Assembly: GCF_036588685.1 (NCBI RefSeq)
Contig: NC_086374.1
Coordinates: forward strand, 36,882,886 to 36,946,885
Origin: Mytilus trossulus
Taxonomy: Eukaryota; Mollusca; Bivalvia; Mytilida; Mytilidae
Direction: 5' to 3'
Length of the DNA: 64,000 nucleotides
A model generated the notes under the pieces. The model made no database searches and was not told where the DNA came from. It saw only the letters and a program-made list of their open reading frames with translations. Positions 46,901 through 58,804 of this stretch are shown in pieces. Position 1 is the stretch's first letter. Every line of letters starts with the position of its first letter. The translations under genes were made by a program, and so were the position numbers.

Positions 46901-49900
46901 GTTGTCTCTTTGACACATTCCCCATTTCCATTCTCTATTTTATAGACGTGATTATTTGAAATATGTATTTCATCACAGTTTTGATGTTTTAAACTTAACC
47001 ATTGTCTCGTCAGTAATTATAAAAAATCACTTTTTTTTATGTTTATCATAAAAAGTTTTGATATTTTCTCATGATTGCAACCTTAAAAATAATGAAATAC
47101 ACATGCAGAGAGCTCTGTTAATTTCTTTAAATACCCATGCCATGTCAACTTCAAAGGCCTGTGAATTAGTATTTTTTTATTGGTTTAGGTCCTTCATATT
47201 TGTTTTTAGTAACGTAAGTTTTTGTTTGTTTGAATTGTTCCACATGTTTCATATCGGATCCTTTTAAAACATTCTGTATGTATATGGTACAAACATTTCT
47301 CATTATTTACGACCTTTATTGTGGCCTATAGTTATAAATACATTTTCATTCTTTGAACTCTTTTGGATAGCATTGCTTCTTTGCAAAAAATACTGCATCC
47401 TTACTTATAAATAAGACAGTTACAGTAACTTAAATCAATACAACTGTAAAGAAAGTGAATTTATATTAAAGGCTTTTATAAAAAAAAAGGGACATTTCCA
47501 TGTATTTGTATCAGTTGCATCCAAAACATTCATTTATAAGTACAGTTGAATGAAGTAAGTTAATGAATGTGGTATGAAATTCGAAAAATAGTGGCGCTTC
47601 AAGCAACTGTGAAGGTCACTTGTTTTCATTTCGTACATATTTCATAAAAGAAGCATTCACTACTATATTGACTGTATACAATTTTGGTCGTATGAAACCT
47701 TGTTGTTGTGACGGGGGTATCATAATGTGGTTCCATAGAATGTTGTCTATAACATAGTAAAAGAATGCAGGTTCGAGTGATATTGACGCCACCACAGGGA
47801 CGGGTAATTTTTAAAAGGGTTGCAACCCAAGAGAAAGGGGTTGTTCTTAATACATGTCCCGATTCAAATCATCAAAAAGGGAATTCCAACCCCTGGCCCC
47901 ATGGATCCGCCACTGCACCCTTATTGATTTTTTCTAAACTGAATATTTTTATTAAAACAGTTAATGAGTAGCACTATAACGAGAACAACCATTCAACAAA
48001 ATCATCAGTCACACATTCTACCTTTATCTAACAATTGTATACAAATAAATATCATATTTAAGACAATATAAAATTATTAATCTATATATCCATTATATAC
48101 CATAAAAAAGATGAAAAACGATGTATAACCATGTACATTTCTTTTAAAATTATTTAACATCAGAGCCATTTTAAAAAGGACTTTCAATCCTTTATCAATC
48201 TCATAGGAACAAAGCTCCATTGTGTATCTAACAATATTTCATCTTCTTAGCAAATATTTTTTTGGCAGACAAGTGTAGCCCTTCATGTAAATGAGATTTT
48301 GAATTGATGGGAATGTACAAAATTGTTGAAGAATGTTTAAAATATAATAGGTCGGGTTAACTCTGAAATGCAACCGTATTTAAATAATGTCTATAATTAC
48401 TTCTTTGTTCTGATTCTTCATCAGTATCACCATTATCTTGTATGTCCTTAGAATATTTTTTAGCAGCTTCTTGATAACCTGTTTGATACAAGATCGTTCT
48501 ATATTTGATACAAATATTTGATAACGGACAAAAGAAACAACTGAAGTTGCTTCTAAGAGTCTACATATATATGTATATTGAATCATATATGATTTATTTG
48601 CAAGCATTCAGATATTGTGGTCAACAGAGTTAACAGTACGTCAGTGCTTTGATTAACATTGAAAGACAATTTATTTCCAAATTTTATTAGGTATTTGTCA
48701 ATTGCCTTTTTTGTAGCAATATATATATAATAGGTACATGGATACTTTATTTTTGTAACAGTTATCAAGTTTGAATAATTAGGTTTCGGTTTAATAATTA
48801 TAGCTTGACTTTAGGCTACATGTAACATATAAGCTCCTGCAACAGACTATTACATAGTTTTCTCCAATTAGAAGAAGTTTGAAATGATCTCATCTTTCAC
48901 AAATACTCCCAATGCCACAAGTTGCTGAAAATTAATATCATATGTATAAGGATTTTTTTCTATTTCTCATAATTTTCTCAAATCTTATAAACACTAGTAT
49001 TTGTATCAGTTGCATCCAAAACATTCATTTATAAGTACAGTTGAATGAAGTAAGTTAATGAATGTGGTATGAAATTCGAAAAATAGTGGCGCTTCAATCA
49101 ACTGTGAAGGTCACTTGTTTTCGTTTCGTATACATGTTCATAAAAGAAGCATTCACTACTATATTGACTGTATACAATTTTGGTCATATGAAACCTTGTT
49201 GTTGTGACGGAGTTATCATAATGTGGTTCCATAGAATGTTGTCTATAACATAGAAAAAAAAATGCAGGTTCGCGTGATATTGACACCACCACAGGGACGG
49301 GTAATTTTTAAAAGGGTTCCAACCCAAGAGAAAGGGTGTATTCTAAATACATATCCCGATTCAAATCATCAAAAAGGGGTGTCCAACCCCTGGCCCCATG
49401 GATCCGCCACTGCACCTTTATTGAATTTTCTTAAACTAGATATGTTGTTCAAACATTTAATGAGTAGCATTATAACGAGAACAACCATTCAACAAAATCG
49501 TCAAAGTCACACATTCTACCTTTATCTAACAATTGTATACAAATAAATATTATATTTAAGACAATATAAAAATTTAACTCTTTATATCCATTATATACAA
49601 TAAAAAAAGATGAAAAACGATGTATACAATGTACAATGTACTTTTCTTCTGAAATCATTCAACATCAGAGCCATTTTCAAAAGGACTTTCAATCCTTTAT
49701 CAGGAATATGACAGTTCTTGTCCATTCGTTTTTGATGCGTTTTGTTTTTTGATTTTGCCATGACTTTTTGTGATTATGGACTTTCCAAATTGATTTTCCT
49801 CTGAGTTCAGTATTTTTGTGATTTTACTTTTTATCAATCTCATAGGAACAAAGCTCCATTGTGTATCCAACAATATTTCATCTTATTTGCAAATATTTTT

Positions 49901-52900
49901 TTGGCAGACAAGTGAAGCCCTTCATATAAATGAGATTTTGAATTGATGGAAATGTACAAAATTGTTGAAGAATGTTTGAAATATAATAGATCGGGTTAAA
50001 TCTGAAATGCAACCGTATTTAAATAATGTCTATAATTACTACCTTTGTCTGATTCTTCATCAGTATCACCATTATCTTGTTTGTCCTTACAATATTTTTT
50101 ACCAGCTTCAAAAGCTAGCCAAGCAGCTGAGAAAGGTAAATGATTATACATGTTATAAACAGAAACAATAAATGGAATGGAAAGATATATATGCTGTTAT
50201 ATTTCCTTATAGGATATCACTAAAATGTCCACCATTTATCAAAGGTATGTTGTAAGAGAGCAAATATTCCTAATCAGATAAAATATTTTATCATACCCCA
50301 AGCAACGAAGTTGCAAAGAATATAATGATTTTGATCTGTCCGTCTGTCTGTTCGTCAGTCAGTCCTGTTCCTATCATTGCAAATCCTCTGAAACCACACC
50401 ACAGAATTGCATGAAACTTTGTAGATAATAAGGACATACTATGTACATGTGCATAAGTGTCCCCTTCAAGCTGTTTTGAAAGAAAAAAATGATCCTCATT
50501 AAATTCGATCCCCAAAAAGGCACTGGTACATTCTAAAATACATTTTATTTTACAGAAATTACAAAAGAAAACAATGAACACTGAATTCAGATTTACATTG
50601 TACACTAGTTTTTAAATTTTACAGAATTCCAATCCTTTCATAATCCAGCGTCCGCCCCTAAGGTAAGAGTATTTTCAACTGTGCAATCCATCTGAGGTAG
50701 TTAATGCACAGTGTTCGGTTTAATAATGATTAAATTACTCGACGTTTTTTTTTATATTATTTTAACCGACTTCTGTAAATCAAAGTGCTGGATAGCACCT
50801 CTGGAAAGTTTGCAACTGTATCTGTGTATTGTTCCAAAAAGGTTATAGTGCGTATTGTTATGCGTTTACTTTTCTACATTGGTTAGAGGTATAGGGGGAG
50901 GGTTGAGATCTCACAAACATGTTTAACCCCGCCGCATTTTTGAGCCTGTCCCAAGTCAGGAGCCTCTGGCCTTTGTTAGTCTTGTATTATTTTAATTTTA
51001 GTTTCTTGTGTACAATTTGGAAATTAGTATGGCGTTCATTATCACTGAACTAGTATATATTTGTTTAGGGGCCAGTTGAAGGACGCCTCCGGGTGCGGGA
51101 ATTTCTCGCTACATTGAAGACTTGTTGGTGACTTTCTGCTGTTGTTTTTTTATTTGGTCGCGTTGTTGTCTCTTTGACACATTCCCCATTTCCATTCTCT
51201 ATTTTATAGACGTGATTATTTGAAATATGTATTTCATCACAGTTTTGATGGTTTAAACTTAACCATTGTCTCGTCAGTAATTATAAAAAAATCACTTTTT
51301 TTATGTTTATCATAAAAAGTTTTGATATTTTCTCATGATTGCAACCTCTAAAATAATGAAATATACATGCAGAGAGCTCTGTTATTTTCTTTAAGTACCC
51401 ATGCCATGTCAACTTCAAGGGCCTGTGAATTAGTATTTTTCTATTGTTTTAGGTCCTTCATATTTGTTTTTAGTAACGTAAGTTTTTGTTTGTTTGAATT
51501 GTTCCACATGTTTCATATCGGATCCTTTTAAAACATTCTGCATGTATATGGTACAAACATTTCTCATTATTAACGACATTTATTGTGGCCTATAGTTATT
51601 AATACATTTTCATTCTTTGAACTCTTTTGGATAGCATTGCTTCTTTGCAAAAAATACTGCATCCTTACTTATAAATAAGACAGTTACAGTAACTTAAATC
51701 AATACAACTGTAAAGAAAGTGAATTTATATTAAAGGCTTTTATAAAAAAAAAACTAGAGGCTCTAAAGAGCCTGTGTCGCTCACCTTGGTATATGTGAAT
51801 TAAACAAAGGAAGCAGACAGTTCATGACAAAATTGTATTTAGGTGATTGTGATGTGTTTGTACATCTTACTTTACTGAACATTCTTGCTGCTTACAATTA
51901 TCTCTATCTATAATGAACTTGTCCGTGTAGTTTCAATGGAAAATGTTAGTTAAAATTTACAAATTTTAGGAAAATTGTTAAAAATTGATTATAAAGGACA
52001 ATAACTTCTTAGGGGGTCAATTGACCATTTTGGTCATTTTGACTTATTTTTGAGTTTTAAATTGCTGTACATTATTGCTGTTTACAGTTTATCTCTATCT
52101 ATAATAATATTCAAGATAATAACCCAAAACAGCAAAATTTCCTTAAAATTACCAATTTAGGGGCAGCAACCTAACAACGAGTTGTCAGATTCATCTAAAA
52201 ATTTCAGAGCAGATAGATCTTGACCAGATAAACAATTTTACCCCTTGTCAGATTTGCTCTAAATGCTTTGGTTATTGAGTTATAAGCCAAAAATTGCATT
52301 TTACCCCTATGTTCTATTTTTAGCCATGGCGGCCATCTTGGTTGGTTTGCCCGGTCACAAAACACAAATCTTAAACTAGATAGCCTTGTACTGATTCTGA
52401 ATATGTTTTGTAAAATTTAGCCCAGTAGTTTCAGAGGAGAAGATTTTTGTAAAAGTTAACCAGGATTTACGAAAAATTGTTAAAAATTGACTATAAAGGG
52501 CAATAACTCCTAAAGGGGTCAACTGACCATTTTGGTCATGTTGACTTCATTGTAAATCTTACTTTGCTGAACATTATTGCTGTTTACAGTTTATCTCAAT
52601 CTATAATAATATTCAAAATAATAACCAAAAACAGTAAAATTTCCTTAAAATTACCAATTTAGGGACAGCAACCCAACAATGGGTGGTCTGATTCATCTGA
52701 AAATTTCAGGGCAGATAGATCTTGACCTTATTAACAATTTTACCCCACGTCAGATTTGCTCTAAATGCTTTGGATTTTGAGTTATAAGCCAAAAACTGCA
52801 TTTTACCCCAATGTTCTATTTTTAGCCATGGCGGCATTTCATTTCAGACAAAAAAACAACAAATAAAATGATTAATAATAAAGTACGTATGTATCATCAG

Positions 52901-55900
52901 AGTTCTCCCAATTAAAAGGAACGTAAATTTCGTCTTCTATGTAATTTGAAATTGCCGCCAACTTATATCAGCTGATTAATAGACTACTGACGTATGTAAT
53001 ACGTATCGATGACCAACAATATTCCTACGACTTTTGCCACATGGGAAATGTAAACGATTTATCCTATAGATTTTTATCGATCAATTATTTCATACAATTG
53101 ATATTTGATATCTTAGCCAACAGCACAGGTTACTAAACTATAGAGTGATTTCTATCGAGCACTACTTCATATGTGCAACTTCAAAACTTTTGGGAAAATC
53201 GATATAAATTTAACGTTTTGATGGTAATATTTTTTTATATTCCAGAATAAAAAGTGTGAAAAAAGTGCCCAATTAGTTATAAATAACATGATAGTCAGCC
53301 AGATAATAAAAGTGGCACATATTTCAGCATTTATTGGGTAGAACATAAATCTAGGGTGCTCGCATAAAGCAGCTTAACTGCTTAAAAATAGACTGTAAAC
53401 ATGACAGATTATATATTTTTGAAAAATAAACTGTATTTCCTCATAATTTTACCTTATTTAAAGTAAATATTTGATAGACACGTATGTTGTATTTTTTGCC
53501 ATATAAGCAATGTTTTAAGAGATTCCTTGAGATAAAGAGTATCTATTTGGATTCTAATTGGTTCAGAAATTTCGAGATGAAAACATTTGAAACAAATTAC
53601 GTCGGACGCCGGACCATAGATGAAAGAAGAACACAAAGTGAGTCTCATACTGACCTTTGGCTGAGATAAGCTAAAACGAAAGAAAGGTAACTAGCATTTT
53701 AGAATACCTCATTTATTCATTCTTTTTATATCCCAAGTTAATACCAAGTTTGCCAAGAATTCGATTAACATTTGGTAAATGCTTGCAAAGTGATTAGATA
53801 AGGAGGACATGTAACACTAATGAGAAACACAATGTGTAGTCTTACGGTCGTATTTGCAGGTGCAGGTTGTTAGTTTCTTATCTCCATCCTCGTAATATCC
53901 GAAAACGATGTGCTTACTACAGCTCCTGCAACAGACCTTTACATAGTTTTCTCTAATTAGAAGAAGTTTGAAATGATCACATCTATCACAAATACTCCCA
54001 ATGCCACAAGTTGCTGAAAATTAATATCATATCATGTATAAGGATTTTTTTCTATTTCTCATAATTTTCTCAAATCTTATAAATTCTAGTATTTGTATCA
54101 GTTGCATCCAAAATATTCATTTATAAGTACAATTGAATTAAGTAAGTTAATGTATGTGGTATGAAATTCGAAAAATAGTGGCGCTTGAATCAACTGTGAA
54201 GGTCACTTGTTTTCATTTCGTATACATTTCATAAAAGAAGCATTCACTACTATATTGACTGTATACAATTTTGGTCATATGAAACCTTGTTGTTGTGACA
54301 GGGTTATCATAATGTGGTTCCATAGAATGTTGTCTATAACATAGAAAAAAGAATGCAGGTTCGCGTGATATTGACACCACCACAGGGACGGGTAATTTTT
54401 AAAAGGGTTCCAACCCAAGAGAAAGGGGGTGTTCTAAATACATGTCCCGATTCAAATCATCAAAAAGGGGATTCCAACCCCTGGCCCCATGGATCCGCCA
54501 CTGCACCTTTATTGAATTTTCTTAAACTAGATATGTTGTTCAAACATTTAATGAGTAGCATTATAACGAGAACAACCATTCAACAAAATCGTCAAAGTCA
54601 CACATTCTACCTTTATCTAACAATTGTATACAAATAAATATTATATTTTAAGACAATATAAAAACATAACTCTATATATCCATTATATACAATAATAAAG
54701 ATAAAAAACGATGTATACACTATACTTTTCTTCTGAAATCATTCAACATCAGAGCCATTTTCAAAAGTGCTTCCAATCCTTTATTAAGCTCATAGGAACA
54801 AGGCTGCATTGTGTCTAACATCTATTCATCTAACAATATTTTATCTTATTTGCAAATATTTTTTTGGCAGACAAGTGTAGCCCTTCATGTAAATGATATT
54901 TTGAATTGATGGTAATGTACAAAATTGTTGAAGAATGTTTAAAATATGATAGATTATATTTTTGAGTAAAAAAAGGGAGATAATGTGCTACTTCTAGTCT
55001 AACATGATAGCTTCTTTCACACTGATTCTAAAAATATATAGTTTCTTTATACTTTTGTAGGTAGAATGGGAGATAATTGGCCACTTCCGGTTTGTAGGAA
55101 GTCATGTTTAGTCTTCAAGGTCACTTCCGGTATTCATTTTTCAATGTCATTTGTCACCTAACCTTTTGTACTAGGTCAAATGCCTTTTGAACTTAGTTGA
55201 AGTTATAATCAAATAACCTCATATCAAGAATTCCAACTCTTATAAGAGATCATTTAATAGACCACTTTCGAGTTCATCCGTCACCGGAAAAAACTCGTCA
55301 ATTATACGCGCCTTTATCACCGTCATTTGTGCGTTTAGGGGCATCGTCATTTCCTTCCAATGTTGAGCGAGTGGTTAAAAAAATATAATTCTATATTGTA
55401 CGAATTATTCGGCAAATTGAATTCTCAAAATTGACATTCAGCACTGCCGTCATTAGGGAATTGTCAGTAAATACCTACAGAGCAACCATTATTTCTAGTT
55501 TATCCTGCACAAAGACGATCACTAAGACGCTTGATGAACGTAAATAGTACAGGGATACAGGCGACCCCCTCTATCTGGTAAATGACGTCATAAAGGCGTG
55601 CATAATTGACGAGTTTTTGCCGGAGACGGATGAACTCGAAAGTGGTCTATTGTATCAGACTAAATGTAGCATATCTTCATAACAATTAAGCTGACATTTT
55701 GCACTTTTTTCTTTTATATGTATCTTTCAACGTGTCGGAAAAAATGCAAAAGCAAGCAAAACTCACAATTTAGAACTTGACCTTGACCTTTGACCTTGAC
55801 CTCGTTTTCTTAGTTCAGACCTAGGAGTCTCAAATAAAAACATTCCAGGGTTATACGGGTAACTGTTTATGAGTTAAAAAAACATACAGACAAATTTATT

Positions 55901-56999
55901 TTGTCAAAAGCAGACATTTTGCACTTGTTCTTTTATATGTATCTTTTCAAATGTCGGAGAAAATGCAAAAACAAGCAACAGTCACAATTGAGAACTTGAC
56001 CTTTACCTTTGACCTTGACCTCATTTTCTAAGTTAGGACCTAGGGGACTCAAATAAAACATTCCAGTGTTATACGGTTAACTGTTTATGAGTTAAAAAAA
56101 CATAACGATAAATTTATTTTGTAAAGGTAGATAACTCCTATAATTTTCATTGAATCGCTTCGATCCAAATACGCCAGGAATTTCTGAGGATATAATGAAC
56201 AATGTGTAAAAGAAATTTTGTCGATATCTTTGTTTGTTACGGAGGAGATGCACTCTGATTAATATGAGGCAGGCATAACCTGTGAATGGGGACGAAGTCT
56301 GTATGTATTATTTTCTTAATTCAATCATGTTGATAAAAGAAACCGAAATACCGTACGTAACGTTCCCGATTTTGGTTCTGTTGTTAGGGAATTAGCTGTG
56401 ACGTTCTTTAAGTTATGACGTCATATTCGATGTAAACAAAAGAAACGCTTTCATCAGGTAACGTAACGGTTTTTTTTCATATCAAACAATTATCAAAATT
56501 GAATTTGTATTGAGATCCAATCTTATGTTTTACTAGACTGATAAATATAAAAAAAAATCAAAGTCTCATGCAATCAAGACAGATTTCTGCGCAAATGCGG
56601 GAAAACCTGAACAGGAACTAGATCTGAAAAAAACGTTAACGATTTTGAGTTCATTAGTACAATGAAAAATTCGGGAAATTTTCCCAGATTTTTTTTTTTT
56701 TTTTCATTGATTTTTCTACCGTAATTGGGGACTTAAAGCACATAAACTATACGATACAATATAAGAAATATCTAAGCGACATATTGCAAAACAAATGTTT
56801 ATCGCAAGAACAAATTTGGCGGAAGAAAAAAAAATAATAATCGGGTAAAAAATAGCCTATATGCATTTTTTTAGGTTTCGGTTTAATAATTATAGACTTT
56901 AAGCTACATGTAACATATACTAATTACTGTCATAACAAATGCAAGAAACATTTGAAATAAAATCACGATAATACTTCTGCTTATTTTTGAAGGCTGCAT
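43960..56999 (-). CDS. Modular 8-cysteine secreted protein
   Basis: Minus-strand exons in order: 56999-56921 (signal peptide), 54013-53846 (Cys), 50126-50040 (linker), 48478-48401 (linker), 45846-45760 (linker), 44783-44616 (Cys), 44126-43960 (Cys, stop). Every internal exon begins with two bases of a split codon and ends with one. The seven therefore join without a stop into 834 bases, 277 aa. The signal exon reads MQPSKISRS then a hydrophobic run to VMTVI. The Cys exons share C-x5-C-x2-C-x(13-15)-CC-x2-C-x(15-18)-C-x-C. Linkers are acidic, around NGDTDEES, and two end in basic residues (DKR, EQR). I do not recognise the family. It may be one gene, alternatively spliced cassettes, or a partly decayed cluster. 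The long introns hold duplicated blocks and repeats. Confidence 0.5.
44259..44287. mobile_element. 29-bp palindrome with 7-bp direct repeats
   Basis: Arms CAAGGACGTATA and TATACGTCCTTG enclose ACTAA. CTTGAGA flanks both sides (44252-44258, 44288-44294). The paralogous site in block IV (53527-53533) has CTTGAGA once and no insert, so this is an insertion. Confidence 0.85.
46600..46945 (+). repeat. Dispersed repeat in block I
   Basis: Carries AACCCCGCCGCATTTTTGCG, CTGTCCCAAGTCAGGAGCCT, GACGCCTCCGGGTGCGGGAA and the GTTGTTGTCTCTTTGACACA end. The CCCAAGTCAGGAGCCT...AACCCCGCC part is the inverse of the module amplified at 19927-20427. Its end recurs at 1010-1076. Confidence 0.75.
47493..48470. repeat. 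Segmental duplication block II (partial)
   Basis: Matches block I from about 44855 to 45835. It ends inside the linker exon, beyond which the sequence is unrelated until the intron fragment near 48780. Confidence 0.85.
48479..48832. other. Unique DNA plus fragment of the gene's intron 1
   Basis: 48780-48832 (AGGTTTCGGTTTAATAATTA and CTACATGTAACATAT) matches 56873-56925, the DNA just downstream of the signal-peptide exon. It joins straight onto a truncated Cys exon and so marks a rearrangement breakpoint. Confidence 0.65.
48833..48925 (-). pseudogene. Broken copy of the 8-Cys exon
   Basis: Aligns with the exons at 44783-44616 and 54013-53846, including the TTTTCAG acceptor. The second Cys of the CDRC motif is a TGA stop, and the copy is cut off after the CC motif at the 48832/48833 breakpoint. 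Confidence 0.8.
49702..49829 (+). mobile_element. 128-bp short interspersed insertion
   Basis: Starts GGAATATGACAGTTCTTGTC and ends TTTGTGATTTTACT. It is flanked by perfect TTTATCA repeats (49695-49701, 49830-49836). Blocks I and II lack it at the same position, so insertion followed the duplication. Confidence 0.85.
50865..51210 (+). repeat. Dispersed repeat in block III
   Basis: Paralogue of 46600-46945 with only scattered differences, duplicated along with the block. Confidence 0.8.
51757..52845 (+). repeat. Two-unit copy of the ~510-bp repeat
   Basis: Begins AGAGGCTCTAAAGAGCCTGT and contains two copies, about 505 bp apart, of TTGACCATTTTGGTCATTTT-, TTTATCTCTATCTATAATAA- and GTTCTATTTTTAGCCATGGC-like segments. 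It is the opposite orientation of 38560-40935. I recall the opening as a widespread bivalve repeat start. Confidence 0.8.
52846..53474. other. Spacer in intron; no feature recognised
   Basis: AT-rich, with no second copy in the window and no convincing exon. Confidence 0.4.
53475..54960. repeat. Segmental duplication block IV
   Basis: Matches block I 44205-45712. It includes an intact Cys exon (54013-53846) but no copy of the terminal exon or of the linker exon, and it preserves the empty site of the 29-bp palindrome. Confidence 0.85.
55260..55647. mobile_element. 388-bp MITE with ~55-bp terminal inverted repeats
   Basis: The left end GACCACTTTCGAGTTCATCC matches the inverted right end for about 55 bases with a few mismatches (for example CACCGG/CTCCGG). 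TA lies outside each end (55258-55259, 55648-55649), suggesting a Tc1/mariner-type or similar TA-targeting element. No ORF. Confidence 0.85.
55690..56135 (+). repeat. Two-copy ~221-bp tandem repeat with AGGTCA-like sites
   Basis: GACATTTTGCACTT at 55692 and 55913 marks the two units. Both contain TTGACC(T)TTGACC runs, the complement of direct AGGTCA repeats, and end TGTTTATGAGTTAAAAAAAC. Confidence 0.75.
56838..56874. repeat. Exact 37-bp repeat, copy 1
   Basis: TAATCGGGTAAAAAATAGCC and following bases are identical to 59509-59545. It lies just 3' (gene sense) of the signal-peptide exon of the 8-Cys gene. Confidence 0.85.
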
Positions 57000-58804
57000 C
57001 TCTGAAACTGTGAACAAGACAACAGCAAAAGTATTAATAATATACATAATAATGAAGATAGTAATAATAATAATTAAAAAAACAAACAAAAAAAACCTCA
57101 AAAAAAACAATATCATCAAAAATGAAATACCTTCTGACCACTTCTTATCAGTCGGAAACCAGGTTGAAATAGAACAAAAGAATCGAAGCTCTCTATTAGA
57201 GAAGGCGATAAATGTTAACTGTATTGTTTACTATAGTAACAATTTTTTTAAAAGTTAATAGAAACAAACAAAACTGCAATTTTCTTCTCAATAACGAGGT
57301 GTTTTTTTTCAAAAACACAATTTGCATAAGTTTTCAATTTATCTAGTACATAGTTAAGCAGAACAATTAGATATCAAGTCGACGACATGGGTATCTTTCA
57401 AGTTGGATGACAAAAATGCATAACCTCCGATTTTTTTGAAAAAATTACCACGGACGGAAATCATATCAATCTATTAGTTCAGTAATTTTCGTGTCTGCCC
57501 TTCCATTATGTGACTGAAGAAAAAAATCCAAAAATAGGTAACAATTGTATCGAAAAGAGAAAATCGAGTGCACCTTTTTTTGTTAGGGCGTGTTTGAGTT
57601 GAGTATTTTGTCTTGATATCGTTCAAAGTAAGAACATTTCATACATCGTCTCGCTTCAGATTCTATCATTTTTATATATTAAAGCTACAGATTGACTTTA
57701 TAACACAAAAAAATAACAGTACTAAAAGATGAAATATATGGGTCAAGTGAAATACCTATCTAATGAGTCACAAAAACAGGGAAGGTGTGTTCGAATAGCT
57801 ATTTTTTTACTGAAAGTACTTGACGACAGTCTTACAAGTTGGATGATGAAAATGCATATCTTCGAAAAAATCTTATTTTTTGTGTGTGATAACTAGGGTT
57901 TATAGTCTTCAACCACTAAAAAAATCTAGTCTGCCCTTCCACGAAATATTGAATTAGATTTTTTTTTAATGTTTATGATTTTTTGAAAATTCCACCTGAC
58001 AACCGATCAGACAATAGTTTTAAGTTGAATCAATGCAGACAAGATCATTAACTGATGCTCATTAGGTAGTTGATACATTTGTCTTTTAAAATATAACTGA
58101 CATATAAGGATCGTATTGGTGCAATGTGTATAAATTTATCGGTTTCCAAGAGCAAAATTGGTAGCGCGTCATCGCTACAATGGCTTCCATTTCTACGATT
58201 GTGAAAATGAACTGGCGTAATGGGGAGATAATTTTGACGAAGTAGGATCCTGACTGTTATGTTCTCCAAGACTCACAGAAATTAATGGCAATTGCACCAT
58301 GAAAACTATTGTCAAGGCTCGCATCATTTTCGTGCATGTGATATAAGTGGTTATTTCAAAATTCAATTATATATCAATTGGTATTGAATACTTCATATAT
58401 GATTAGATTTACGAAACAACAATCCGGCGGAAAGTCCATTAAATGTTATTTTTAAGAATGACTTATTGATATCAATATCAAATCACTGTTCTCTATTGAC
58501 ATATTGAATGCATCAGAGGTTTTGGTATTCAATACTATAGTAAAACGATTAATTACGCTGAAGTGTGAATATTTAAGTTTAAATATTTACTTGTATATAA
58601 AATAATATAGAATTTTCCTAATATTAAGCACTGCATAACTTAAAATTCATATTCTGACAAATTTTATATTCAAAATTATTTTACTCCGCCTTTTTGTAGT
58701 GTGTCAGCCTTCCTTTATAAGATCAAAAAGGAATAGATATTCGGATATTTAACACATGACATGGGTAAAATCTCCTTATTCTTACTGTGCTAAAATCTGG
58801 ATAA
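57000..58804. other. Upstream of 8-Cys gene; weak tandem similarity
   Basis: Two segments about 450 bp apart (from 57385 and 57825) share CAAGTTGGATGA, AAAATGCATA and TCTGCCCTTCCA. This suggests an old tandem duplication. No gene is seen. Confidence 0.45.

Larger units (their letters stand above)
44205..47490. repeat. Segmental duplication block I
   Basis: The most complete block, holding one Cys exon and one linker exon. 44205-45712 matches block IV, 44690-47490 matches block III and 44855-45835 matches block II. Landmarks include TTCGCGTGATATTGACGCC, CCCGATTCAAATCATC and CCCCATGGATC. Confidence 0.85.
48833..51752. repeat. Segmental duplication block III
   Basis: Collinear with block I from about 44690 to 47490, including the linker exon and the dispersed repeat. 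It carries an extra 128-bp insertion at 49702-49829 and lacks about 17 bases near 50570. Confidence 0.85.
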
